42,660 nt of DNA. Origin: a virus. The notes under the pieces were generated by a model that saw nothing but the letters and a program-made list of their open reading frames with translations, was not told where the DNA came from and did no database searches. Location of the stretch: positions 1-42,660 of IMG/VR virus record IMGVR_UViG_3300012930_000017, one strand, 5' to 3'. How positions within the stretch are numbered: position 1 is the first letter of the stretch; every line of letters starts with the position of its first letter. Below, piece by piece: positions 1 to 7,005 of the stretch. Position numbers and translations under genes: made by a program.

Positions 1-200
1 CGCTGCTGCAAGGCCGGGTCGGTAATCCGCTGCATCGTGTCGACGGCCGACCGGAGCGAGGCGAGCGGGTTCTTCAGCTCATGGGTGACGTCTGCGGCGA
101 ACGCCTCGGTGGCGTCGATGCGATGGCGCAGCGCCTGGCTCATGTCGGACAGCGCACGCGCCAGCGTACCGATCTCGTCGCGGCGCGACGGCAGGCGCGG
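1..200 (-). pseudogene. Sensor histidine kinase fragment (HAMP end + dimerisation/phosphoacceptor helix), not phage
   Basis: Read on the minus strand, about the first 200 bases encode an unbroken stretch running from the end of a HAMP linker (SRRDEIGTLARALSDM) into the phosphoacceptor helix (AFAADVTHELKNPLASL). The H of HELKNP is the usual autophosphorylated histidine. The style resembles ChvG/ExoS-like kinases of alphaproteobacteria, especially sphingomonads; that assignment is from memory of the family. The fragment runs off the window edge and stops making sense at about position 200, where plus-strand phage coding begins. No start or stop is present. It is best read as foreign DNA joined to the phage contig, not as a phage gene. 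Confidence 0.75.
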
Positions 201-203
201 GCA

Positions 204-440
204 TACTGCGGCCAGGGCTCCAGCACGGCACCGACCATCCCGGCCGTAGCCCAGCTCCAGCTAAATCACACCTGGACGTACACGGGCTCCTCGCTGGTGA
301 CGATCCCCAAGGTTGTGCTCTACAACAGCCTCGCGGTCGCTGGCACTATCCCGATGCTGGAGACGCTCCTCAACGCCCAGGCGACCGTGAACACGACCGG
401 CGACACCATCCAGCTCGCCGGCTGGCTCATAAATCTCTAG
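204..440 (+). CDS. C-terminal part of a virion protein, 5' end cut by the chimeric junction
   Basis: The reading frame that ends with TAG at 438-440 codes for about 78 phage-like residues rich in T, V, N and L (for example NHTWTYTGSSLVTIP and ATVNTTGDTIQLAGW). This is a beta-rich composition typical of tail or capsid decoration proteins. The frame also stays open upstream into the kinase fragment, but that is antisense to the kinase and unlikely to be real. The true start is therefore missing. I do not recognise the family. Position just before other appendage-like genes suggests a structural role. Confidence 0.45.
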   Translation, partial: YCGQGSSTAPTIPAVAQLQLNHTWTYTGSSLVTIPKVVLYNSLAVAGTIPMLETLLNAQATVNTTGDTIQLAGWLINL

Positions 441-485
441 CTCGCCGGGTATCGGTGCCGTGGCCTGCTGCGCCACCGATGCAAC

Positions 486-776
486 GTGCTCATCGGCCTC
501 GCCCACGAGGACCCGGCGGTCCTTCGCGCCGCGATCGCCTACCTCGCCCGCTACGCCCTGGAGGCAAAGCTGATGGAGATCGACCTCGTCATCAAGGGCA
601 CGTTGGCCGAAGAGTCCGAGAGCGTGGCGTACGACGAGCGCGCCGACCACGTCGCGGCCGATGCCGCCCGAGCAGCGATCGCGGCCTTGACCAAGGCCGG
701 GATCACCGTGACCCACGCCGCACTCAGCAGCGGCCACTTCGCGGGCGGCACGCTGGACCTCTTGGCCACGACCTGA
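486..776 (+). CDS. Hypothetical alanine-rich helical protein, 96 aa
   Basis: GTG start at 486, TGA at 774-776. The product is acidic, alanine-rich and predicted mostly helical (AIAYLARYALEAKLMEIDL, then ERADHVAADAARAAIAAL). No signal peptide, membrane segment or catalytic motif is visible, and I do not recognise a family. The frame is open back to the TAG at 438-440, so an earlier CTG start near 465 is possible, and no clear Shine-Dalgarno helps to decide. It lies between two beta-rich putative virion proteins, which makes a small virion-associated or assembly role plausible but unproven. Confidence 0.6.
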   Translation: MLIGLAHEDPAVLRAAIAYLARYALEAKLMEIDLVIKGTLAEESESVAYDERADHVAADAARAAIAALTKAGITVTHAALSSGHFAGGTLDLLATT

Positions 777-778
777 CG

Positions 779-1117
779 ATGGGCGCAGGCGACAACAACT
801 TCGCCGCGGCGGTCGACGTGACGGGCTCTCGCAGCCTCAACTCGCCGGTCACGAACGGGTCCCGGCGACGGATGGTCTACGTCTCGCTCGTCTGCGCTGC
901 GGCGGTCGCCGGCCAGGCGCTGGCGGGCTTCTCCACGGCGGCGGGCGGCACATCGTGGTCGATGCCCACGATCGCCGGATTCCCGTCGGGGGTCATCGTC
1001 ACCGGCCGGTTCCAACTCGTGATCCCCGTGGACCCGGGCGGCTCCTACCAGGTGACGACCTCGGTCAGCGGTACCGGCACGGTGACCGTGCAGCAGTGGA
1101 TGGAGGTGGACGGTTGA
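779..1117 (+). CDS. Putative small virion protein, 112 aa
   Basis: The ATG at 779 sits two bases after the previous stop. The product has a middle stretch that looks like a weak hydrophobic segment (VYVSLVCAAAVAGQALAGF) and then a beta-rich C-terminal half (GVIVTGRFQLVIPVDPGG, TTSVSGTGTVTVQQW) typical of small jelly-roll or Ig-like phage decoration folds. The stop TGA at 1115-1117 overlaps the TTG start of the next gene, so the two are probably translationally coupled. The family is not recognised. The role as a virion surface component is inferred from composition and neighbours. Confidence 0.55.
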   Translation: MGAGDNNFAAAVDVTGSRSLNSPVTNGSRRRMVYVSLVCAAAVAGQALAGFSTAAGGTSWSMPTIAGFPSGVIVTGRFQLVIPVDPGGSYQVTTSVSGTGTVTVQQWMEVDG

Positions 1118-1857
1118 GCGCGATCCTGCTGCCCGAACGCCGCGCGGACCCGACCCGTCGCCGCGACCTCGTCACCGCGCGCCCCGGCGATGTGGGCCGG
1201 GAGCTCCGTGACGCCTACTGGCGCCGACGCGCGGCCGAGGCCGGCATCCGCCCGGTGGGCGGTTCGTCGAACCAGACCAACCAGTGGGTCGAGCCGATCT
1301 GGAGCAATGTGGCCGACGGCCCGCAGGTCGTCAGCGTCAACGCCGAGACCGCCCTCCTCAACTCGACCACGCAGCAGCCGTGGTTCTACCCGGGCTTCTG
1401 GGGCGCGGGCACGGCCAAGGGCAAGGTCGTCGACATCGAGGCGACTGGCGTCCTCCAGACGACCAGCACGCCGACTTACACGTTCTTCGTCCGGCTGGGC
1501 TCGACGCAGAACGTCATCACGGGCACGATCGTCGCCCAGACCGCCGGCCTGGTCATGGTCAGCGCCGCCGCGGGCGCGGGCACGTACTGGGAGATGCGCT
1601 GCCGGATCTTCTGTCAGACCCCAGGGATCGGCACGGGCGCGGCGACCATCACCAGCTCGGGCATCATCCTCTGCTCCGGCTTCCCGAGCCCCTTCTTCGC
1701 GCAGATGGAGGTGAGCACGCCGCCCAACGCGACGTGGACCACCACCCTGGACGGCTCGCTCAGCCAGTACCTGATGCTGAGCATGAACCCGGGGACCAGC
1801 TCGGCCTCCAACAACTGCACCCTCAAGACGCTCAGGGTCTGGGCGACCACGCTGTAG
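1114..1857 (+). CDS. Putative virion appendage protein, 247 aa, TTG start
   Basis: The best start is TTG at 1114, overlapping the upstream stop as TTGA. The open frame continues upstream but reads as a shadow of the previous gene. A charged helical N-terminus (about residues 1-45, with RELRDAYWRRRAAEAG) is followed by a beta-rich domain dominated by T, S, G and V (GGSSNQTNQWVEPIWSN, TPTYTFFVRLGSTQNVI). This matches the general look of small tail or head fibre proteins. No catalytic motif is seen. The family is not recognised; an appendage role is inferred. Confidence 0.6.
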   Translation: MSAILLPERRADPTRRRDLVTARPGDVGRELRDAYWRRRAAEAGIRPVGGSSNQTNQWVEPIWSNVADGPQVVSVNAETALLNSTTQQPWFYPGFWGAGTAKGKVVDIEATGVLQTTSTPTYTFFVRLGSTQNVITGTIVAQTAGLVMVSAAAGAGTYWEMRCRIFCQTPGIGTGAATITSSGIILCSGFPSPFFAQMEVSTPPNATWTTTLDGSLSQYLMLSMNPGTSSASNNCTLKTLRVWATTL

Positions 1858-1866
1858 GCGCTGACC

Positions 1867-3825
1867 GTGGCCATCACGGTCGACCGGTACTCAACGCGGT
1901 CGGACAACAGCACCACCTCCGCGTTCGCCACCAACCCGGTGGCCGGCGGCAAGGTGCTCGTGGGGATCGCCTCGTTCTGGAGCGGTGGCGTCCCGGCGCT
2001 GGCCTCGATCACCGACAACGGCGGCAACACTTACGTCCTCGACGCGAGCTTCTTGAATTCGTTCGGTACCGGCAAGCAATTCCTGTACAGGGCCGACAAC
2101 ATCGCCCTGCCCGGCGCCGGTCAGCTCACGATCACGCTGAGTTGGACCAACGTGAGCCTCTACGAATGGGGCGCGGTAGCGCTCGCCGGCGCGGCGACCG
2201 GCGCGGCGCAGAGCACCAACACCGCCGAGAACTCCAGCGTCACCTCGTCCTCCGTGGCGGCGGGCACGGGCGCTGGGACGGGCAGCTACTACTTCGCGAT
2301 CCACAACGACAACGCGACGACGCCGGAGACGGAGACCACCACCGGCGTCTTCACCCAGCGATTCAGCCTCGGCACTGCCGGGAACATCGCGTTCCAGATC
2401 TCCGACTTCATCGGCTCCGGCAACCAGACGGCGACGTTCGCCTGGACCGGCGGGAGCGCAACGGCTCGCGAGCTGATCGCGGTCTACTCGGCAGCCCCGG
2501 CCGCAGCTGCCGGCGGACTCTGGCCTTCTCGCCCGCTCGGTCGCGGCCCCTTCCTCATGGTTGGGCGATCCGCGCCGGTCTGGGCGTGGCCGGCTGGTGG
2601 CCCGATCGTCAACGTCGCCGTCGCGAGCGACGCCCTGGGCGCTCCGACGGATGCGGTCACCCGCTCTGCCCAGGCGGCCGCCCGCTCGAGCACGGATTCC
2701 CCCGCGGCGCCCACCGATGTCGCCACCAGGGCAGCCCAGGCCATCCACCGCACCGCAGCGGACACGCTCGGCGCTCTCTCGGATACGGCCAGCCGGGCGC
2801 TCCAGTCTGCGGCGCGGACCGCCACCGATACCCTGGCCGCCGTGTCCGAGGTCGCGACGCGAGCCCTCCAGTCGGCCGGGCGCACGACCTCGGACACGCT
2901 CGCGGCTCCGAGCGATGCAGTCACTAGGGGCGCGCAGGGCCCCTCGCGCTCCGCCACCGACAGCCCAGCCGGGCCGACGGATGCTGCGACGCGCTCGACG
3001 CAGGCGCCGACCCGTACCTCGAGCGACAGCCTGGCCAGCATCTCCGATGTCGCGACGCGAGCTGGGCAGGCCCTGGTTCGAAGCGCCAGCGACGCCCTCG
3101 CCGCCCTGACCGACCTCGTCACCCGGGCCGCGCAGGCATCGACACGAACGTCCTCTGACTCGCCGCCGGTGCCGTCCGACACGGCCTCGCGCTCGACGCA
3201 GACGCCCTTGCGCACCGGCGCCGACGCGCTGGCCGGGGTCACCGACAGCGCCACGAGAGCGCTCCAGGCGTTCACGCGCACGGCGACCGAGACCATCGTT
3301 GGTCTGGGCGACCAGGCGTTCAAGGCGGGGCAGCACGTCGTGGTATCCGCGGCCGACACCCTGGCGGCCCTGACGGATCTCGCGACGAGGGCGCAACAGA
3401 CGTTCACGCGGGCGGGTTCCGACGGACTCGCCGCGCCGGCCGACGCCGCGTCCCGCGCGGCCCAGTCGCAGAGCCGTTCGGCGTCCGACTCGCCAGGGGC
3501 GCTGGCTGACGCGGCGGCCAAGGTACAGGCGGCCTCCCGCTCCGCCGCCGACGCGCTGGGCACCCTCGCCGAGAGCGCCAGCCGGGTCGTCGAGCAACAC
3601 CGGGTGGCGACTGACTCTCTAGCGGGAGCGGTTGATTCGGCGATGCGGTCACCGATGGCCGCGGCGCGCGGCACAGCGGACGCTCTAGCGTCGCTGATCG
3701 ACGCTGCCATCGCGCGGGGCGGAGGGCCGTCGGGCGTGCCGGTCAGGGGGCCTACGCGGCTGCTGGGAGCCCTCGCGAACCGGCTACGCGGGCTCGGCGG
3801 ATCGAACCGGATGGGAGGTGGGTGA
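1867..3825 (+). CDS. Repeat-rich virion protein: beta-rich head plus 22-residue helical repeats, 652 aa
   Basis: GTG start at 1867. Residues 1-220 are beta-rich (GGKVLVGIASFWSGG, ITDNGGNTYVLD), like phage minor structural or adhesin domains. A short hydrophobic Pro/Trp-rich link (PVWAWPAGG) follows. Residues about 254-616 are sixteen tandem units of 22 residues (two have 21), with consensus close to S/T-D-x-L-A-A-x-T-D-A-A-T-R-A-A-Q-x-x-x-R-T-x. The period suits a long helix or coiled rod. The C-terminus is basic and Gly-rich. The stop overlaps the GTG of the next gene. A fibre shaft or periplasm-spanning rod is plausible; an enzymatic role is unlikely. Confidence 0.65.
   Translation: MAITVDRYSTRSDNSTTSAFATNPVAGGKVLVGIASFWSGGVPALASITDNGGNTYVLDASFLNSFGTGKQFLYRADNIALPGAGQLTITLSWTNVSLYEWGAVALAGAATGAAQSTNTAENSSVTSSSVAAGTGAGTGSYYFAIHNDNATTPETETTTGVFTQRFSLGTAGNIAFQISDFIGSGNQTATFAWTGGSATARELIAVYSAAPAAAAGGLWPSRPLGRGPFLMVGRSAPVWAWPAGGPIVNVAVASDALGAPTDAVTRSAQAAARSSTDSPAAPTDVATRAAQAIHRTAADTLGALSDTASRALQSAARTATDTLAAVSEVATRALQSAGRTTSDTLAAPSDAVTRGAQGPSRSATDSPAGPTDAATRSTQAPTRTSSDSLASISDVATRAGQALVRSASDALAALTDLVTRAAQASTRTSSDSPPVPSDTASRSTQTPLRTGADALAGVTDSATRALQAFTRTATETIVGLGDQAFKAGQHVVVSAADTLAALTDLATRAQQTFTRAGSDGLAAPADAASRAAQSQSRSASDSPGALADAAAKVQAASRSAADALGTLAESASRVVEQHRVATDSLAGAVDSAMRSPMAAARGTADALASLIDAAIARGGGPSGVPVRGPTRLLGALANRLRGLGGSNRMGGG
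2626..3714 (+). repeat. Tandem 66-bp coding repeats (16 x 22 residues)
   Basis: The repeat is visible at protein level: each unit begins S/T/A-D and has D or E at position 9, R at 13 and Q at 16, for example ADTLGALSDTASRALQ and TDTLAAVSEVATRALQ. DNA copies have diverged strongly, so this is an old or selected protein repeat and not a recent DNA duplication. The Asp and Arg positions recur about every 4-11 residues, consistent with an amphipathic helix. Two late units are 21 residues long. Confidence 0.8.
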
Positions 3826-4166
3826 CGGGCACCTACTACTGGAACAAGCGGGGCGACACGGCGCCACCGGTGACGGACACGCTGGAAGACGGCTCCGGCG
3901 CTGCCGTGGACCTGACCGGAGCCACCGTCAAGTTCCACGCCGTGGACCGCCTGGCCGTGGCCGTGGTCGCCAGCGGCACTGTGACCATGATCGGGGGCGG
4001 TCCGCTGGATACGACCGGCGGCGTCCAATACCAGCAGATCGCCGCCGATGTCGATGTCGCTCAGGATCTGCTGGTCGAGTGGCAGGTGACTTTCGCGGAC
4101 GGGCGCGTGGAGACCTGGCCCAACGACGACCAAGCCGTCTGGCGAATTACGCCCGACCTGGCCTGA
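3822..4166 (+). CDS. BppU-like Ig-fold baseplate/tail protein, 114 aa
   Basis: GTG at 3822 overlaps the previous stop (GTGA). The protein resembles the small N-terminal BppU-type module found in many phages: a start like 'KRGDTAPPVTDTLEDGSG', then VDLTGATVKFH, a middle GTVTMIG strand, a 'GGVQYQQIAADVDV' stretch, and an ending with 'EWQVTFADGRVETWPND'. These strands are typical of the family as I know it. It probably contributes a small immunoglobulin-like domain to the baseplate or to fibres. No enzyme motif is present. It is the last gene before the terminase pair, with a 30-base gap. Confidence 0.65.
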   Translation: MTGTYYWNKRGDTAPPVTDTLEDGSGAAVDLTGATVKFHAVDRLAVAVVASGTVTMIGGGPLDTTGGVQYQQIAADVDVAQDLLVEWQVTFADGRVETWPNDDQAVWRITPDLA

Positions 4167-4196
4167 CCTATGGCCAAGCCTCTCTCGGACTGACCA

Positions 4197-4739
4197 ATGG
4201 CTCGCTGCTCGGCTCGACGAACGAACGGCACTCCCTGCTCGGCCTCGGCAGTCCGTGGGGCCACCGTATGTGTGGCACATGGAGGAGCTGCCTCTCAGGT
4301 CCGGGAGTCGGCCGCTCGTCGCCTGGCGCTGATCGCCGTCCAGCGCGAGTTGGCCACGATTGAGCCGGACCCCATCGACCCGGTCGACGCCATGCTCCAC
4401 CAGCTCGGCTTGGCCGCCGCCTGGGAGCGGTACCTGCGCGGCGAGGTGGCCGGACTCGCGACTCTCGACGATCAGGGCATCGGCGGCTCCCGGAAGGTGG
4501 CCGTCACCGTGGAGCTCTGGAATGACGAGCGCGACCGACTGACCAAGCTCGCCAAGCTCGCCCTCGACGCCGGGATCGCCGAGCGCCAGGTGCAACTCGC
4601 CGAGCGCCAGGGCGCTCTGATCGCGGATCTGATCCGCAGGGTGCTGGATGATCCGGACCTCGACCTCACGGCCTCGCAGCGGTCAGCCGCAGGTCAGGTC
4701 GCGGCCCGGCACCTCCGAGAACTTGGCCAGGCGTCCTGA
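4197..4739 (+). CDS. terS: Terminase small subunit-like protein with Cys/His finger, 180 aa
   Basis: ATG at 4197. Residues 1-35 carry a Cys/His pattern (MARCSARRTNGTPCSASAV, then VCVAHGG) that recurs at the N-terminus of a family of small terminase subunits with the HGG-x-x-x-x-V-R signature. The rest is helical and charged, with a coiled segment (AGIAERQVQLAERQGALI), as expected for an oligomeric DNA-recognition subunit. It lies directly before the large terminase and overlaps its likely start by 17 bases. The subunit would recognise phage DNA and load the large subunit. A general DNA-binding protein is the alternative. Confidence 0.7.
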   Translation: MARCSARRTNGTPCSASAVRGATVCVAHGGAASQVRESAARRLALIAVQRELATIEPDPIDPVDAMLHQLGLAAAWERYLRGEVAGLATLDDQGIGGSRKVAVTVELWNDERDRLTKLAKLALDAGIAERQVQLAERQGALIADLIRRVLDDPDLDLTASQRSAAGQVAARHLRELGQAS

Positions 4740-7005
4740 TCCGTTCGGCGCTGCGGCCGACATGCTGGACGGCGACGAGGCCCGCTGGAGACCGCTCCCG
4801 CATCAGGTTCCGCCTGACCTCGACTCCGGGGACTACGATTTCTTCGTCCTGGCCGGGGGGAGAGGAACGGGGAAGACGGATGCGGGGGCCCACGCCTTCG
4901 ACCTGTACATGCAGGCCCACCCGGGCGCCCGCGGTCGGATCATCGCTCCGACGCTCGGAGACGCTCGCGAGGCGTGCGTGGTCGGACCCTCCGGCATCCA
5001 GGCCCACAACGCCGAGGTCCACTGGAACTCGAACGAGGGCGCCCTCTACTGGCCCAACGGCAGCCGGGCGAAGATCTTCGGCGCCCACCACCCCGAGGAT
5101 GTCGAGCGGCTCAGGGCGGGAGGCAACAGCGCCCTGGATTGGTACGAGGAGTTGGCCGCCTGGGCGAAGCTGGACGAGGCGTGGAACCAGGCCCGCTTCG
5201 GACTCCGCCTCGGGTCGCGGCCCCGTACCATCGTCACCACCACCCCCAAGACGCGCCCGCGCTTCCTGTGGCTGATCGGCCAGCCCCAGGACGGGATGCC
5301 GGAGTGCCCGAAGATCGTCCTGCGGCACGGCACCACCGCCGACAACCCTCACCTCTCGGAGCATGTCCGGCGCGAGCTCTACGCGACCTACGAGGGGACC
5401 CGCCTGGGCGACCAGGAGCTGCGCGGCTTGGTGATCGCGGACCTGGCCGGGGCGCTCTGGAAGCGGGCTCTGCTGGACGATCTGCGCGTGCGTCAGGCCA
5501 ACCTCCCCGAGTTCGTGCGCATCGTGGTAGGCGTGGACCCGTCCGGTGGGGTAGCCGAGACGGGCATCGTGGTGGTCGGCCTCGGAACCGACCACCACGG
5601 CTACGTGCTCGACGACTGCTCAGTGGGCGGTAGCCCGAATGCCTGGGGCGTCGCGGTCGTGGACGCCTACGACAAGTACCAGTGCGACAGGATCGTCGCC
5701 GAGGTCAACCAGGGAGGCGCCATGGTCGCGTCCACCATCGGCACCAGCAGGCCGAACCTGCCCATCCGGACGGTGCGCGCCGCGAAGGGGAAGATCGCCC
5801 GCGCGGAGCCGGTCTCCGCTCTCTACGACCAGGCGCGAGTGCATCACGCCGGGACCTTCCCCCGTCTGGAGGACCAGATGACGAGCTGGGAGGCGGCCAG
5901 CGGGCAGGAGTCTCCGGACCGCCTCGATGCCTGCTTCATTGCTGGAACCCAGATCCTCACCGATAGCGGGCCTGTGTCGATAGAGAGTGTTGAGGTCGAT
6001 GATCTCGTCTGGACGAGAGCAGGCTGGAGGCGGGTCGAGTGGTCTGGCATGACCGATCCAGCAGCCGACGTCATCCGGGTGTGCACGACGACGGGAGAAT
6101 TCACGGCTACCCCCAATCAACGAATGTGGGTCGCGGGCAGAGGGTGGGTCACAGTGGATGCCCTCGTGTCTGGTGATAGACTGGAGGCGTGCAACGCGCT
6201 CTCCGAGAGGAGGTCGTCTACAGGGGTCAGCGGTTCGTCCGATACCCCCTGGCCGCCTCCCGATCGTCCCGTGTCTACTACACCGCCCGGGACGATAGCG
6301 GGAATCGCCTGGCTGGATTCCAGCAACTCCATGTCGAGGTTTGGAGAGACGCCCACGGCAGACAGCCTGTTCCCGCTGGTTGCCTTGTCCACCATCGCGA
6401 CTTCGACCCGCTCAATAACGACTCCTCGAATCTGGCGGCGATCACTTACCGCGAGCACTCCAAACTGCATGAAGGGCAGACAGACCGGGATTCGCCTGAG
6501 TGGTTGGAGCATTTGGCCAGGATTCGTCCCATGGCGGCCGAGTGGCATGGGAGCGAGGCGGGCCTGGAGTGGCATAGCGAGCACGGCAGGCGATCATGGG
6601 CTGGCCGGCAGTCGGAGGAGCGCAGATGCGAGGCTTGCGGCACCGCCTTCCAAGGGTGGTTCGGCGAACGTAGCCGGTTCTGCTCACGGGCCTGCATGCG
6701 ACGAGCGGCCGACCGTGCGCACCGCTACCAGCGGCAGGTCGCTTGTCCGGCCTGCGGAACACCGTTTTGGCAATGCCTCTACCGGGCCAGGCCCACGGCT
6801 TGCTCTCGCAAATGTGCTTGGGTGCTACGCCGTGCGCGGCAGGCAGCCGGTATATGACCTGACCGTCGCCGGTCAACACGAGTTCTACGCGAACGGCTAC
6901 CTCGCTCACAACTGCGTTTGGGCCATAACCGACCTGATGCTCGGCGAGGCCGAGTGGGCGCCGCAGGGCCTCGTGGTGGCCGGCGGCGGGAGGAACTACG
7001 GATGA
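4723..7005 (+). CDS. terL: Terminase large subunit interrupted by an intein (760 aa precursor, ~433 aa mature)
   Basis: ATPase and nuclease that packages DNA into the prohead. Walker A is GGRGTGKT (Lys about residue 51). Walker B-like ALDWYEELAAW is near residues 137-147, and a coupling-type TTTP follows at IVTTTPKTRP. The nuclease domain begins at GVDPSGG (Asp about 272). The conserved end motif is split: SPDRLDA lies before residue 404 and VWAITDLMLG after the intein, rejoining as DRLDA-CVWA, which matches the usual DALVWA of the family. Upstream of 4723 the frame reads as a shadow of the small subunit; starts at ATG 4648 or ATG 4762 are possible, and no Shine-Dalgarno is evident. The +1 extein residue is Cys. 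Confidence 0.9.
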   Translation: MARRPDPFGAAADMLDGDEARWRPLPHQVPPDLDSGDYDFFVLAGGRGTGKTDAGAHAFDLYMQAHPGARGRIIAPTLGDAREACVVGPSGIQAHNAEVHWNSNEGALYWPNGSRAKIFGAHHPEDVERLRAGGNSALDWYEELAAWAKLDEAWNQARFGLRLGSRPRTIVTTTPKTRPRFLWLIGQPQDGMPECPKIVLRHGTTADNPHLSEHVRRELYATYEGTRLGDQELRGLVIADLAGALWKRALLDDLRVRQANLPEFVRIVVGVDPSGGVAETGIVVVGLGTDHHGYVLDDCSVGGSPNAWGVAVVDAYDKYQCDRIVAEVNQGGAMVASTIGTSRPNLPIRTVRAAKGKIARAEPVSALYDQARVHHAGTFPRLEDQMTSWEAASGQESPDRLDACFIAGTQILTDSGPVSIESVEVDDLVWTRAGWRRVEWSGMTDPAADVIRVCTTTGEFTATPNQRMWVAGRGWVTVDALVSGDRLEACNALSERRSSTGVSGSSDTPWPPPDRPVSTTPPGTIAGIAWLDSSNSMSRFGETPTADSLFPLVALSTIATSTRSITTPRIWRRSLTASTPNCMKGRQTGIRLSGWSIWPGFVPWRPSGMGARRAWSGIASTAGDHGLAGSRRSADARLAAPPSKGGSANVAGSAHGPACDERPTVRTATSGRSLVRPAEHRFGNASTGPGPRLALANVLGCYAVRGRQPVYDLTVAGQHEFYANGYLAHNCVWAITDLMLGEAEWAPQGLVVAGGGRNYG
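6177..6182 (+). promoter_or_regulatory. -10-like TAGACT box for the nested HNH gene
   Basis: TAGACT fits TANNNT and is preceded by TGA, giving an extended -10 look (TG-n-TAGACT). It lies 6 bases before the GTG at 6189, the spacing expected for a leaderless transcript. A GGAGG overlaps the spacer at 6183-6187, too close to the GTG for a normal Shine-Dalgarno. No convincing -35 is visible. The role is inferred. Confidence 0.45.
6189..6857 (+). CDS. HNH homing endonuclease nested out of frame inside intein 1, 222 aa
   Basis: GTG start at 6189, in a frame different from the terminase-intein frame. An N-terminal DNA-recognition segment (about 1-60) is followed by a clear HNH core: LVHHRDFDPLNNDSSNL (His 68-69, Asn 76-77) and a later ITYREHSKLH. 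The C-terminus carries two Cys4-type zinc fingers (CEACGTAF ... FCSRAC and CPACGTPF ... CSRKC). It probably makes the double-strand break or nick that spreads the intein or its surroundings. The TGA at 6855-6857 lies inside the sequence encoding intein block F, so the gene end and the splicing domain overlap. It would be made as a separate protein, not excised with the intein. Confidence 0.88.
   Translation: MQRALREEVVYRGQRFVRYPLAASRSSRVYYTARDDSGNRLAGFQQLHVEVWRDAHGRQPVPAGCLVHHRDFDPLNNDSSNLAAITYREHSKLHEGQTDRDSPEWLEHLARIRPMAAEWHGSEAGLEWHSEHGRRSWAGRQSEERRCEACGTAFQGWFGERSRFCSRACMRRAADRAHRYQRQVACPACGTPFWQCLYRARPTACSRKCAWVLRRARQAAGI

Larger units (their letters stand above)
5932..6912 (+). other. 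Intein 1 in terminase large subunit (327 residues), no in-frame endonuclease
   Basis: It begins at Cys (CFIAGTQILTDSG) and ends YANGYLAHN before extein Cys. Block A, the strand WRRVEWSGMT, block B-like TATPNQRMW, then RGWVTVDALVSGDRL are followed by 640-odd bases of low-complexity frame. The C-terminal block F resumes at VYDLTVAGQHEF, with penultimate His and final Asn in block G. The block B position normally held by His (T-x-x-H) is Gln here. The middle is not a LAGLIDADG or HNH domain in this frame; the same bases encode an HNH gene one frame over (6189-6857). The insertion site is a conserved nuclease-domain motif, as is typical for terminase inteins. Confidence 0.9.

Noticed and set aside
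1284-2927. 547-residue plus-strand open frame overlapping two appendage genes
   Set aside because: Arg/Gly/His-rich shifted-frame shadow of the genes at 1114 and 1867, which have clean junctions and protein-like sequence.
3070-3090. tRNA-like GGTTCGAA T-loop motif
   Set aside because: No flanking acceptor, D or anticodon stems; it is inside the repeat gene.
2626-3714. CRISPR-like array
   Set aside because: The 66-base period lies in one long coding frame, copies are diverged at DNA level and there are no distinct spacers.
2484-4595. Long minus-strand open frame (about 703 residues) opposite the repeat gene and terminase small subunit
   Set aside because: The 22-residue repeats of the plus strand create an equally periodic antisense frame, and the region over the small terminase shows no protein-like composition. 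The plus-strand genes explain the sequence.
4648-4722. Longer terminase start at ATG 4648
   Set aside because: The extra 25 residues (Arg/Ser/Pro-rich) read as a shifted-frame shadow of the small terminase subunit and would overlap it by 92 bases.
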